A DNA stretch of 64,000 bases from Alteromonadaceae bacterium Bs31 (lineage in GTDB: Bacteria > Pseudomonadota > Gammaproteobacteria > Pseudomonadales > Cellvibrionaceae): contig FXAI01000001.1 in assembly GCA_900177435.1 (NCBI GenBank), positions 539,663 to 603,662 of the forward strand. The letters run 5' to 3'. The notes beneath the pieces are model-generated. The model did not search any database. It had not been told where the DNA came from and was given only the letters and a program-made list of their open reading frames with translations. Position 1 is the first letter of the stretch. Every line of letters starts with the position of its first letter. A program made the position numbers and the translations under genes. This document shows positions 19,112 to 28,153 of this stretch, piece after piece.

Positions 19112-19585
19112 GGAAAAACCGGACAAATGATGTGATTGCATTACTTTACTCTCGGTTTTTGAGCCGCATGTCGCCAATACGTTCAATAAAAGTAGCAAAA
19201 ACATTTTTATAGTTAGAGTACCCTTGAGGCCGTTAGCTTTATGTACGCTTCGTAAATAACGTAACCCAGAGCTGTGGATACTCTGCCCCCTATGCTCAGG
19301 AAGTATACTCCGATGCAAGCGCCCTAATATTTTCGTCAGGCCATGTGCGTGAATGCCCGCCATAAGCAACTTGTAGCTCACAGCTTGGAATAACCCGTGG
19401 CTTAACGTGGCATACTGCAGTGGTGAAGGATGTGGGTTGTGGCGTGGTTTAATGAGGATTGGGTGGGGCATAGGCCTTAAGGCAAGCGTGCCTAGCGCAG
19501 CCCGGCCTCAATGTGCTCAACGCGCTAAACATTGGGGTGGAATGGTGTAACAATAGGGCAAAGGTTGATTTTTAAGGTAAGCAAT
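19112..19585. other. Non-coding stretch before mtfA
   Basis: A minus-strand frame of 120 codons (19109-19471) ends inside the MITE repeat and has no domain, so it is not called as a gene. AAGGT upstream of 19586 is the likely mtfA ribosome binding site. Confidence 0.5.
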
Positions 19586-20437
19586 ATGTTGAGATGGTTG
19601 AAGCGTGTGGTACGCGCTTTCTTTGGCTTAGAGCGGCAGCAGAGGCCTAGCGAGGCGTCTGCGGTTTGGTTGCCCGAATGGTCGGCTTTTTTGTTGGAGA
19701 AGGTGGCTTTCTATCGCGTGTTAGATGATGATGAAAAAAATCTGTTTCAACAGCGAATATTACTTTTTTTAAGTACAACCCGTGTCGAATCTGGTCAGTT
19801 CGAGGTCACCGATAATGACCGCTTACTGGTTGCCTCCAGTGCCATTATCCCAGTGTGGAGTTTTAAAAAATGGCACTATTTTAATCTCGAAGCGGTGTTT
19901 TTGCTACCAGCGGCATTTAATGAAAATATTGAGTTTGGTCAGCCTGATTCATGTATAACCGGGATGGTGGGTTCTGGTAAAATGGCCAATAAGCTCGTGC
20001 TTAGTCGGCCTGCCTTATATTTAGGTTTTGAGAATAGTAAAGATAAGCGCAATGTGGGTATTCATGAGTTTGTGCATCTTATCGATATGATGGATGGTGA
20101 ATGCGATGGGTACCCGGAGCGTTTGAAGGAGCATGCTTATTCAATACCCTGGTTTGAATTGGTGGGCTCCAAGATAGAGGCTATCCATGCCCGAAAAAGC
20201 AATATTCGTGATTACGGTGCCACCAATAGGGCGGAGTTTTTTGCAGTTGCCTCGGAATATTTTTTTGAGCGGCCTAAAATGCTTAAAAAAAAGCACCCAC
20301 GCTTATTCGATGGGCTAAGCCAGTTTTATCAACAGGATATTTTGCGTATTGAGCAAGACCTGCAGCTAAAACGAAATGCAGCGTGTGTATGTGGTAGTGG
20401 TAAAAAGTATAAACGCTGTTGTCTTCCTTCGAGTTAG
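19586..20437 (+). CDS. mtfA: MtfA-type M90 zinc metallopeptidase with C-terminal SEC-C motif
   Basis: This 283-residue protein belongs to the MtfA (M90) family, cytoplasmic zinc peptidases known in E. coli for binding the repressor Mlc and affecting glucose transport. The catalytic HEFVH motif is at residues 160-164, followed by the conserved DMMDGECDGYP and the third-ligand region NRAEFFAVASEYFFERP. The last 12 residues or so add an SEC-C zinc motif (CVCGSGKKYKRCC), absent from E. coli MtfA. ATG 19586 (MLRWLKR) is preferred over the upstream frame because it has AAGGT in place and matches the family N-terminus. Confidence 0.9.
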   Translation: MLRWLKRVVRAFFGLERQQRPSEASAVWLPEWSAFLLEKVAFYRVLDDDEKNLFQQRILLFLSTTRVESGQFEVTDNDRLLVASSAIIPVWSFKKWHYFNLEAVFLLPAAFNENIEFGQPDSCITGMVGSGKMANKLVLSRPALYLGFENSKDKRNVGIHEFVHLIDMMDGECDGYPERLKEHAYSIPWFELVGSKIEAIHARKSNIRDYGATNRAEFFAVASEYFFERPKMLKKKHPRLFDGLSQFYQQDILRIEQDLQLKRNAACVCGSGKKYKRCCLPSS

Positions 20438-20509
20438 TAATATTCTATACCCCGGTTGGCATTTATTTAGGCAAACGGATACGTGGTATCGTCCACAGGT
20501 AATCATTTT

Positions 20510-20941
20510 ATGAATGTCACCATTAGTGGATACGTCAGTTATGTCTGCTCTCACTGTAAAGCAAGCTATAACCTTGAGGCGGAGTCTTTGCAGTTTCAGG
20601 AAGATACTAGCCCAGAATCTGAAGAGAATGAGTTTATCCGCTATATTTCGCAGTCGGATACTCCCTGTGAGTCATGTGCTCAAGCCATGCTTATTAATTT
20701 GGCGGTTTGGGAGCACCCGGAATCTGTTGCTAACTATTCCTATTGCTCCAGTGGAAGTGTAAGTGCCATAGCGTGCGAGTTTTCAATTGAGCATTATTTT
20801 AACGACGAAATAGCAACACACGAAGGTGACCACGTAGAGCCTGAAGCAGATGTTTTGGATGAAGATGATTCTGAGGATAAGGTATTCAACGGAGTTTCTG
20901 TGCAGGGGGCTTATGCCGACCACTATGATCCTGAAGATTAA
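20510..20941 (+). CDS. Acidic protein with paired CxxC motifs, unknown function
   Basis: This 143-residue soluble protein has CSHC at residues 13-16 and CESC at about 54-57, which could bind one zinc ion. Its C-terminal third is very acidic (EPEADVLDEDDSEDK). The start ATG 20510 has CAGGT upstream at a suitable distance; the longer frame to 20483 is less likely. It lies between mtfA and the short rho gene on the same strand, and all three may be transcribed in series. No family was recognised. Confidence 0.65.
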   Translation: MNVTISGYVSYVCSHCKASYNLEAESLQFQEDTSPESEENEFIRYISQSDTPCESCAQAMLINLAVWEHPESVANYSYCSSGSVSAIACEFSIEHYFNDEIATHEGDHVEPEADVLDEDDSEDKVFNGVSVQGAYADHYDPED

Positions 20942-21028
20942 TGTTTCAGATAGTTACTGGCGGCTATTACAGTCGAGATGTACACCTATCTATAACTACT
21001 TATTTTGCTAGAGCAGTAAACCAATATC

Positions 21029-21979
21029 ATGACGAGAAAAAAATTAAGTTTGAACGTGAAGAGAAGCAAACCTGCCGATGAGCGGGCTAAAGGTGAGTTT
21101 GAAGCAGACCCACAAAAGCGTTTTTTGAATGGTGTAGCCATTCACCCTTCGCCCTGCATTCGTCTGGAATCCGGTTCTCAGCAACTTACTGTGAGAGCGA
21201 TAGATTTAATTGCGCCCATTGGAATGGGGCAACGAGGTTTAATTGTTGCTCCTCCAGGTTCTGGTAAATCGACAATTTTAAAACATGTTTGCCAGGCGGT
21301 TGGAGAAGCTTATCCCGAGATAAAGCTGTATGCCTTGCTTATTGATGAGCGACCGGAAGAGGTGACTGATTTTAAGCGCAGCGTGCCGGCGCAAGTCCAT
21401 GCCTCCTCCTCGGATGAAAGCTATGCTCAGCACGTTCGTGTAGCAGATGAGCTTCTAAATACTGCACGCCGGCAAGCCGGAGAAGGCCACAATGTGATGA
21501 TTGTGATCGATTCTCTTACCAGGCTATCGCGAGTTCATAATGCAGAACGAAGCAGTAGTGGTCGCACCATGTCGGGCGGGCTGGATGCCAGAGCCATGGA
21601 AATTCCACGGAAATTGTTCGGTGCAGCACGAAAAATTGAGAATGGAGGCTCGCTTACTATTTTGGCGACTATACTCGTCGATACCGGGAGTCAGATGGAC
21701 CAGGTAATATTCGAGGAGTTTAAAGGTACGGGTAATATGGAAATCGTTTTATCTCGGGATATTGCTAATCAGCGGGTTTTTCCTGCGCTGGATATTGCTA
21801 AAAGTAGCACGCGCCGTGAAGAGCTTCTGATCAACTCGAAAGATATCGAAAGTGTAAGGCTTGTAAGAAGGGCGCTGTCAAACCTTAAACCTCTAGAGGG
21901 CGCCAGCAAACTTGTTGAGCTACTTAAAAAGTACCCTAGCAATGCCGAGTTGTTGAGCCACTTTTTGCCAAAAATTTGA
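21029..21979 (+). CDS. Short Rho paralogue lacking the N-terminal RNA-binding domain
   Basis: This 316-residue protein aligns by eye with the ATPase half of transcription terminator Rho: DLIAPIGMGQRGLIVAPP at about 59-76, Walker A PPGSGKS (Rho usually PPKAGKT), LIDERPEEVTDFKRSV, Walker B VMIVIDSLTRLSRVHN, GGLDARAMEIPRKLFGAARKIENGGSLTI, and the arginine-finger/R-loop stretch EEFKGTGNMEIVLSR...STRREELL. E. coli Rho has 419 residues. The missing part corresponds to the N-terminal helix bundle and the cold-shock-like primary RNA-binding domain, replaced by about 40 basic residues. The secondary-site Q- and R-loops seem to be kept. A true rho gene must be elsewhere. The role is unknown: a specialised terminator, a helicase, or a Rho antagonist by mixed hexamers. 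Confidence 0.88.
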   Translation: MTRKKLSLNVKRSKPADERAKGEFEADPQKRFLNGVAIHPSPCIRLESGSQQLTVRAIDLIAPIGMGQRGLIVAPPGSGKSTILKHVCQAVGEAYPEIKLYALLIDERPEEVTDFKRSVPAQVHASSSDESYAQHVRVADELLNTARRQAGEGHNVMIVIDSLTRLSRVHNAERSSSGRTMSGGLDARAMEIPRKLFGAARKIENGGSLTILATILVDTGSQMDQVIFEEFKGTGNMEIVLSRDIANQRVFPALDIAKSSTRREELLINSKDIESVRLVRRALSNLKPLEGASKLVELLKKYPSNAELLSHFLPKI

Positions 21980-22060
21980 TTTTTGGGTTCATACTGTTCT
22001 TTTGTTTGCTGCGATTGCCGCAAGGAATTTGAGCGCTTAAACGTGGAAATATATACTCTG

Positions 22061-23715
22061 TTACCCTGTAGCGCTGGTTTTTTTTGAGGTACGTTTTGTT
22101 GGTTTGCTGGCTTTTCTCTTCTTAAACCTCTTGCCGCCAGGCCTTGTTTTTATGCCTTTTAGCGCTGTAGGCAAAACGCTTTGGCTTTGCTCGATAAGTT
22201 CCCGTAGGCTTTTTTCCAAGGGCTCCATAAATGTTGTGTAGTTGGCTTGTTTTTGGCTGATTGCATTTAGTGATGCCTCCCACTGTGCGGTCATGTCGGG
22301 TAATGTTGCACTGTGGGGCAGACTGGCGACCAGGCCTCGGGCTGCTTCGCTTGAGCGGATTTGCTTACCTTGGCGAACGAGAAAGCCGCGCTTAAACAAT
22401 AAGTCTAATATTCCCGCGCGTGTAGCCTCTGTACCCAAACCGTCGGTCTCTTTTAGAATTTTTCGAATGCTTTCATCATTTACATAGCTGGAGATGCCGG
22501 TCATCGCCGCTAGCAAGCTGGCATCGGTAAAATACTTCGGTGGCTGGGTATTTTTTTCCAGAAGTTCTCCTTTTAGGCAGTGCAGGGTATCGCCTTTTTG
22601 CAGTGCCGGTAGATCAACAGCGCTAAATTCATCGTCGCTGGTAGCGTTTGAATTACTGTCCGAATTTTGCTTTCGTTCAAACAGTATCTTCCAGCCCGCT
22701 TTAACCGTGACACGCGCCTTGGCAAGAAATAAACCGCCTGCAATAAGCACTTCAATGGTGGTATCCCTGTATTCCCACTTGGGGTAAAACTGTGCGAGGT
22801 ATTGGCGTGCTATCAGTTCGTAAATGTCAATTTCCTGCTTGCTCAGGCGGGAGAAGTCTGCTTTTTTTAGGGTGGGGATAATTGCGTGGTGCGCATCTAC
22901 TTTATTGTTATTCCAGGCTCTCGATTTAATGCTGGGCTGGGCCGCCCTGGCAGCGTCGGCTAAGGATGCGCTATTGGCGGAAATGGTAGCGAGTATTTGG
23001 CTTGCCTGTGTGTGATGCTCTACTGGTAAATACCGGCTATCGGAACGCGGATAAGTAATGAGCTGATGGCGTTCGTACAGCGCTTGGCAAATCTCTAGCG
23101 TTTGCTTAGGGCTGTAAGCGAAGCGTTTTGCCGCATCAATTTGTAGCGATGACAGGTTATAAGGCAGCCCCGCGGCGCTGCTCTTGTTCACCGCTGTAAT
23201 CGCCTTAACACATGCTGGTGCATCGGTTATACGGGTAATAACGTTATTGGCTAGGGCTTTGTTTAATACCCTGCCTTCGCTGTCCATATAGGCTTGGCAG
23301 GCCTCACTGGGTTGCCAGCGCGCACTAAACTGTTCTCCGGTATTGGTGCGCAAGTGCGCCAGCACTTGATAAAAAGGCTTGGATACAAAAGCCTCTATCT
23401 CTTGGTCGCGCCGTACTACCAAGCCTAAAATCGGCGTTTGCACTCGGCCTACTGAAAGCAAACCCTGGTAGCCCACCTTTTGCCCCTGCAGGGTGTAGGC
23501 ACGGGTCATATTAATACCGTATAGCCAGTCTGCTCGGGAGCGAGCTAAAGCGGATGTGGACAAGGCTGCGAATTCACTATTTGGGCGCAACTGGCTTAAT
23601 GCTCGGCGCACGGCGGCGGTGTTCATATCACTAATAAGGCAGCGTTGAATAGATGCACGTTTGGAGCGGCTTACGCCCAAAAAGTCGATAAGCTGATCAA
23701 CCAATAACTGGCCTT
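22061..23715 (-). pseudogene. topB: DNA topoisomerase III, host gene, 3' part (split by the island)
   Basis: This is the C-terminal 551 codons of the host topoisomerase III, from the Glu-Gly of DPDREG to the stop. It contains the toroid and active-site domains with the catalytic Tyr in LITYPRSDSRYLP, the ETDGLGTEATRAGI segment, and a Lys/Arg-rich tail. Codons up to DPDR lie 34 kb away at 57692-58010. Joining 57692 to 23715 gives one frame of 657 codons with no shift or stop. The frame stays open into the island up to ATG 23818, which has GAGAGAGAT upstream, so a chimeric protein of about 585 residues lacking the first half of the TOPRIM domain could be made. It would not be a normal topoisomerase. 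Confidence 0.93.
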
Positions 23716-23731
23716 CTCTATCACTGTTACA
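23716..23731. repeat. Left attachment site: spacer CTCTAT plus end repeat CACTGTTACA
   Basis: Read on the minus strand, this is TGTAACAGTG-ATAGAG followed by host AAGGCCAG. The spacer still codes for Asp-Arg (GAT AGA G) although it differs from the host spacer, as if copied from another topB. Confidence 0.75.
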
Positions 23732-23818
23732 AGTATTTTTTTGATAAAATATGTAAGCAATTGAAATATATGGATTAATTACCGTTTTCACACTTTTCAC
23801 TAATTCACAGTTTTTCAT

Positions 23819-24257
23819 GATCTCTCTCGATCTAAAATCGTTCAGAACGCTCCAGCAGGCTAAGTTTGCACAACTAGGCAAGAAGTGTTCAACCGAAAAG
23901 TTCCAAAAAGTGCAGATAGTTGATTGTCGGAACAAGGAGACTTACGTTAAGTGCTGATAAAAATATGAAAGGCGCAGGGAGCTTTGTCTTAGTAGGAGGT
24001 AATGAGGCTCGATCGAAATTTGACGCTTCATTTTTTCTACCGGCTATCAAGGGTGCGATGGCCAAAATTGGAGACTTCTTAAATTGCAGAACCCCAGTCT
24101 TCCTCAGTTAGCCTAGAACGGTTATCAGTTGAAATAATGCGATTTAAAGTGACAGACTCTTTTAAACGTTGGGTTTTAAAAAGATGGTCACGGCGATGAT
24201 GAAGCACCTACGCCATAATTTAATAGCCCCACAACAACGGCCTTCTAAACGGACGAC
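23819..24257. other. AT-rich left end of the island
   Basis: This is non-coding apart from a weak 63-codon frame at 23920-24111. The part next to the attachment site is AT-rich, matching the short AT-rich end described for GInts. The ATG at 23818 and its Shine-Dalgarno-like GAGAGAGAT point out of the island into topB. Confidence 0.5.
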
Positions 24258-24491
24258 TCATTTAGGTGTTGGATGTTCAACTGGCTTTTCGTGTAATTTC
24301 CAATTACATCCACCAGAATAAAATGGTTCCTTATAAGTGTTGGACATAGCAACTTGTCGATGCCAACTTGCGCTGCATTTACCATTACACTGTGGACATG
24401 ACCTAATTAACGCGAACCCACCGCATTCAAGACAGTTTTCGGTAAACTGCCCCTTTGACCAAAGGGCAGAACACGATGAGCAAACGTCCAT
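24258..24491 (-). CDS. Small zinc-ribbon-like cysteine-rich protein
   Basis: This 77-residue protein has four Cys pairs or knots: CSSC near the N-terminus, CLECGG, CPQCNGKC, and a final Cys in SGGC, with conserved-looking Trp residues (ALW, SWHR, NWK). It probably binds one or two zinc ions. The start ATG 24491 is preceded by GGAG 9 bases upstream; the frame is open up to 24527 but that part is not protein-like. It is the gene nearest the left end of the island. No function is known to me. Confidence 0.6.
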   Translation of the reverse strand: MDVCSSCSALWSKGQFTENCLECGGFALIRSCPQCNGKCSASWHRQVAMSNTYKEPFYSGGCNWKLHEKPVEHPTPK

Positions 24492-25069
24492 AATAATAAA
24501 CTCCAGTGTAAGGTCTAGCATTATCATTCAAGTGTACAAACTCGTGACCTAGCTGTCTCGTACATAACGGCTTATGTATGGCGATTAATCTACAACTAGG
24601 AAAGTTTAACCGCAGCTAACCAGTTCCATAAAGGGTGGCAGCTGCGAACGAATTCTTGCGTTAGGTATTGCAACATATACATGCATGGATGTTCAAATAG
24701 TATCACTTGACTCCACTAATTCACGACCTTGTTTTTTTTGGGGGGGGGCGCCATTTGTAATGTGATTTGACATACATTTTAGGTTTTCCCTCATTGCACA
24801 CATCTTGTTATAGGGGTTCTGGATAGAACTCCAAGTTGTTCTTTTTAGAAGCGTATTGTTCACTCCTCATTAAGTGCAACACCAAAGATGGTACGAAAAG
24901 TACGATACCTACCTACCGCATGTACCCTGGTGTCGTAGATATTTCGTCATTTGTAATGTAATTCTCAATGTTTCGACCTTATGCCCCGTAGTTCTGCAGC
25001 ACTTTTGATAGAAAATCGGCGATAATAAGCAACTTAGAGTACCAACTGAACTTACGAGAGGATGAATGG
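24492..25069. other. Non-coding stretch before the toxin-immunity pair
   Basis: It contains a run of nine G at about 24740 and small hairpins such as GTTCTGGATAGAAC near 24815. GAGAGGATGAATGG before 25070 is the likely ribosome binding region. No gene was recognised. Confidence 0.5.
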
Positions 25070-25651
25070 ATGTTTCCTGATATTAGACCGCCCCAAACAA
25101 AGGTTGACTGGCTAATTGCCGATTTCGCAAAGACAGAGAAGCCCAGTGTGGCTGATTTTGCGCGCCTTCGAGTTATCGGCGGCCTTTTTGATAGATTGGA
25201 TAAGTACCGTGTTGACGGCGAATGTATGACTCGTAGTCATCTATTAAGTGAATCTCACAAGTCGGATCGCCTAGGGCGATATTTGACTCGTGCGGGTGAT
25301 GCTCGCCCTTCGAACCGTTGTGATGCTCACGCGATTATTTCAGGGGGTCATCCTGAAGCGATAGTTTTGCGCGGTATTATGGCGTGGGTAAAAATGAGAA
25401 TTGACGACCCACATAATGGATGTTGGCTTCCTAGAGATTGGGACGATCGTGCATTTATGCCAAACCACCTGCGAAAAGCCGTGCCCCATCGACGCATTCA
25501 TACCAATGCATATTATGAGTGGTTAAGTTCACGTATCCGACCACAGCTTATCAGAACCCCAGAGCAACTCATTCATGCTTTGCGTTTTGCTCGTGTAATG
25601 TTGCAGTCGGGAAATGTACCGCCCAACGTAATGCCGAAGTCGGGACGATAA
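25070..25651 (+). CDS. AHH-type HNH/EndoVII-fold nuclease, probable solo toxin
   Basis: This 193-residue protein has a C-terminal half that follows the AHH nuclease pattern (a treble-clef HNH relative used as the toxic tip of polymorphic toxins): AHAIISGGHP at 86-95 with His 87 and His 94, DDPHNGCWLP at 112-121 with Asn 116, and PHRRIHTNAYYEWLSSRI from 139 with His 140 and His 144. The first motif reads AHA and not AHH, so it is a variant. The N-terminal 80 residues are not a secretion module, so it is a stand-alone or cytosolic form. The gene is followed after one base by a likely immunity gene. DNA or RNA as target is not decided. Confidence 0.65.
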   Translation: MFPDIRPPQTKVDWLIADFAKTEKPSVADFARLRVIGGLFDRLDKYRVDGECMTRSHLLSESHKSDRLGRYLTRAGDARPSNRCDAHAIISGGHPEAIVLRGIMAWVKMRIDDPHNGCWLPRDWDDRAFMPNHLRKAVPHRRIHTNAYYEWLSSRIRPQLIRTPEQLIHALRFARVMLQSGNVPPNVMPKSGR

Positions 25652-25652
25652 A

Positions 25653-26261
25653 ATGCTTTATACGATAGTACAAGATGCCAATCACTACAGATCTGTAATT
25701 TGGGATGATGCTCAAATTACCAAGCTTGTGGGCGAGTCAGACATGGAGTTACGCATTGACATGTGGAACTCACCGCGCACGTATAAAAATGTATTCAGCG
25801 AAACTTTACGTGTGAGTTTTCGAGCACTATCTAAGCAAGCTGAAAAGTTGACCATCCCCGATATTTGCGTATTTCAAGGGCGGTTATTTCTAAATAAAAA
25901 AGCCTATGCTGCATTAGAAGATATTATTAAGTCCGATGGAGAGTTTTTACCGATTAGCTTTGAAAGCGGTGATGCATATATTTTTACCCCTCTTCGTGTA
26001 GCGGAGACAGTCGGTGGGCTTGATGTTCAACTTAGCCGAAAAAATGAATGGGGCGACTTAGAAAATCTTGCATTTCATGAAGGTAAAGTTGAAGGCTGGT
26101 CTTTATTCCGTTGTGAATATGACATTTTCATGTCTCTGCATTGTCAACAGAAAGTAAAAAATGCCATTGAACAGGCTGGGCTCAAGGGCGTTTTCTTTAC
26201 AACTGAATTAGGCAACACCTTTTCTAACCAATTCGATGGCAACATACGAGATGCTAACTGA
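25653..26261 (+). CDS. Imm11-like immunity protein (DUF1629 family)
   Basis: This 202-residue soluble protein resembles the Imm11/DUF1629 pattern: the middle ALSKQAEKLTIPDICVFQGRLFLNKKAYAALEDI, then GEFLPISFESGDAYIFTPLRV, and the end VKNAIEQAGLKGVFFTTELG (each quoted in part). Imm11 proteins often stand next to AHH-type toxins. The ATG lies one base after the stop of the nuclease gene, so the pair is co-translated. It probably binds and blocks the upstream nuclease. The family call is from memory of the pattern and not from a profile search. Confidence 0.6.
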   Translation: MLYTIVQDANHYRSVIWDDAQITKLVGESDMELRIDMWNSPRTYKNVFSETLRVSFRALSKQAEKLTIPDICVFQGRLFLNKKAYAALEDIIKSDGEFLPISFESGDAYIFTPLRVAETVGGLDVQLSRKNEWGDLENLAFHEGKVEGWSLFRCEYDIFMSLHCQQKVKNAIEQAGLKGVFFTTELGNTFSNQFDGNIRDAN

Positions 26262-26341
26262 CGTTAATTGCCACAGAGATTAGTTCACGATATATAGTCG
26301 TTCGGCCCGTTTACGAATTGGTTGAAATCCGATGCTCTATT

Positions 26342-26695
26342 TTAGCTCTGCCGCCACCACTGAATTGAAAGATTTGTTTTGGCTTTTCGCATAGATAGAA
26401 GTCCTCCGATTATCCAGCCAACACAAATTGGGCCAGCTAAAAAACCTAGCGCCATCGATAAAAGCATCCATCCAGACTCGAAATAAATAGTTATCGCAAA
26501 AAAGACTGCGAAAAAAGCACCACCTATTAAGCCCATTTTTACTTTCACTTTTCCCATTTCATAAACTTGTTGTCGTGTTCGTCCTGTTGAACTACCCCAA
26601 CGAGCTCCGCAAGCAGCGCAAACGACAGCGTCTAGTGGGACTTCAGTTTTACAGTGGTCGCATTGACCGAGATGTTTATCTTCAGGTAATTTCAA
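26342..26695 (-). CDS. Zinc-ribbon protein with two membrane segments
   Basis: This 117-residue protein starts with a zinc ribbon (CDHC at 12-15, CAACG at 27-31) followed by two hydrophobic helices (GLIGGAFFAVFFAITIYF and LLSMALGFLAGPICVGWII). The start codon is TTG 26695 with GGAG about 10 bases upstream. It follows the helicase gene by 27 bases on the same strand and is likely its operon partner. A membrane-anchored accessory next to a helicase is common in defence gene pairs, but nothing shows its role directly. Confidence 0.65.
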   Translation of the reverse strand: MKLPEDKHLGQCDHCKTEVPLDAVVCAACGARWGSSTGRTRQQVYEMGKVKVKMGLIGGAFFAVFFAITIYFESGWMLLSMALGFLAGPICVGWIIGGLLSMRKAKTNLSIQWWRQS

Positions 26696-26722
26696 AGGTC
26701 TACTCCTATCTTTTTGAAATAG

Positions 26723-28153
26723 CTAAGTTGAAGTGTTAGCAAATGTCGGTTGGATTATTTTTTGTTTAAATCGGCCAAAGAAACCTATCGTCATATTGTA
26801 TGTGTCAGATAAACTCAAGTAAGTCCCGCTTGCTGTCGGTGTACTACCTGTCTGACTTGGAGAACCAAGCTGAAGTGATATTTCGTGGTCGTCTTCAGCC
26901 TTTGCATGAGAGGTATTGCTTGCCTCCTCAAAAGTCACGTCGTCGGAGTTTGTGATGAATGAGGTTTGCTCCTCCATTGGCTCGATCCTTACCGTATGCT
27001 CGTCCGGAACATCTTCGGCAACTCGCTTAGCGAATCTGATCAGGTTCGGTTCTGCAGGTATAAATAGATAGCCTTGAGAATCTCTTTTCCCTGTCGAACG
27101 GAGAATTCTGCCGAGTACTTGACGGAAAGCGAGTTCCGTCTTTACTCGACTTAAATGGCAGCAGACACGAAGCCGGGGGATATCTGTGCCCTCGCTAATC
27201 ATTCCAACAGCAATTATCCACTTGTCGGAGGAAGATCGAAAATCCTGAATTATTTTTTGAGCGTCTTCGTGCAAATGCGTTACAACAATGCTGTCGTCGC
27301 CAGTCAAGCTTTTCAATAACTCAGAAATTTTGACGGCATGACCAATGCTGGCTGCCACAATGAGTGCGCCAGTATCCGGCTGTATTTTTCTAAGACTTTC
27401 AAGCTGGGCCGCTGATTTTTTTATAAGCTGGTTAATGAGATCGGTATTGTTGAGCACTTGTTGATAGCTGCAAGTAGATTCGGTTAGCAGCGCTTCAAAT
27501 GATTTATAGCGAGATTCTTTTTCGTCTTCTCGCACACTAATATTCTCGTTGTCTATTGCAACGATCTTGGGTATTCGGCAAACACGATCTCGAATGGCTT
27601 GATCTAAGCCGTAGCTATAGTCGCAGATTACTTTCCCTTCTGTACAATAGCGAGAGAGTGCGATGGGAATTTTATCGGATCGCCAAGGCGTACCCGTTAA
27701 AGCTAGAGTGAAAGTTGCTCGGCCCTGAATGGAGTTAACAATTTTTTGCCCCCAACTGTTTCCATTACCGAATTGGTCTCCAGCGCAATGATGGATTTCA
27801 TCAAAAATTGCCAGTACACGATATTGGGACAAAATTTCCCAATAACTTTGGTCTAGGTTTAGCATTGATTGGTAGGTCATCACGTGACCCTTAGCGCCTA
27901 AGCGGCCATTGACGGAATGCCCTATATGCTTTTCAAGAGAAAACTGTAGTGCAGTTGCAATGTTTATCGACGGGGAGAAGCAAATAACCAAATCAATTTT
28001 ATTCGACGCTAAAAGCTCTTTCGCTAAAACGGATGCCATTAATGTTTTACCGGCGCCGGGGGTAGCGAGACATAAAAAATGCGAATTGCCCAATTCGTAT
28101 TTTTTATGGATAGCGGTTATAGCTTCTGCTTGCCATTGACGAAGCTTTAGCAC
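26723..28153 (-). CDS. Superfamily 2 DEAD/DEAH-type helicase
   Basis: This is a 476-residue ATP-dependent nucleic-acid helicase or translocase. Motifs: Q-like RQWQAEA at residue 5, Walker A ATPGAGKT near 30-37, GHVMTYQSML, DEIHHCAGD (a DEAH variant, DEIH) near 118, LTGTPWRSD near 153, SEGTDIP near 318 and the Arg finger region FRQVLGRILRS near 336. It has the layout of UvrB/type III restriction helicases, with a low-complexity C-terminus after residue 400. Start GTG 28153 overlaps the end of the upstream gene by 7 bases. With the winged-helix gene and divergent XRE regulator it forms a compact, regulated cluster that I cannot match to a named defence system. Confidence 0.85.
   Translation of the reverse strand: MLKLRQWQAEAITAIHKKYELGNSHFLCLATPGAGKTLMASVLAKELLASNKIDLVICFSPSINIATALQFSLEKHIGHSVNGRLGAKGHVMTYQSMLNLDQSYWEILSQYRVLAIFDEIHHCAGDQFGNGNSWGQKIVNSIQGRATFTLALTGTPWRSDKIPIALSRYCTEGKVICDYSYGLDQAIRDRVCRIPKIVAIDNENISVREDEKESRYKSFEALLTESTCSYQQVLNNTDLINQLIKKSAAQLESLRKIQPDTGALIVAASIGHAVKISELLKSLTGDDSIVVTHLHEDAQKIIQDFRSSSDKWIIAVGMISEGTDIPRLRVCCHLSRVKTELAFRQVLGRILRSTGKRDSQGYLFIPAEPNLIRFAKRVAEDVPDEHTVRIEPMEEQTSFITNSDDVTFEEASNTSHAKAEDDHEISLQLGSPSQTGSTPTASGTYLSLSDTYNMTIGFFGRFKQKIIQPTFANTST

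Noticed and set aside
19109-19471. Minus-strand frame of 120 codons
   Set aside because: Ends inside the MITE terminal repeat, has no ribosome binding site or domain, and odd His/Pro-rich composition; treated as chance.
22061-23935. Full frame starting at 23935 as the topB gene
   Set aside because: The first part is island sequence; the TOPRIM start is missing and lies at 58 kb, so it is a split gene and not a complete one.
24528-25069. Possible regulatory RNA with several small hairpins
   Set aside because: Stems are 4-5 bp only, with no repeated pattern or clear promoter-terminator pair.
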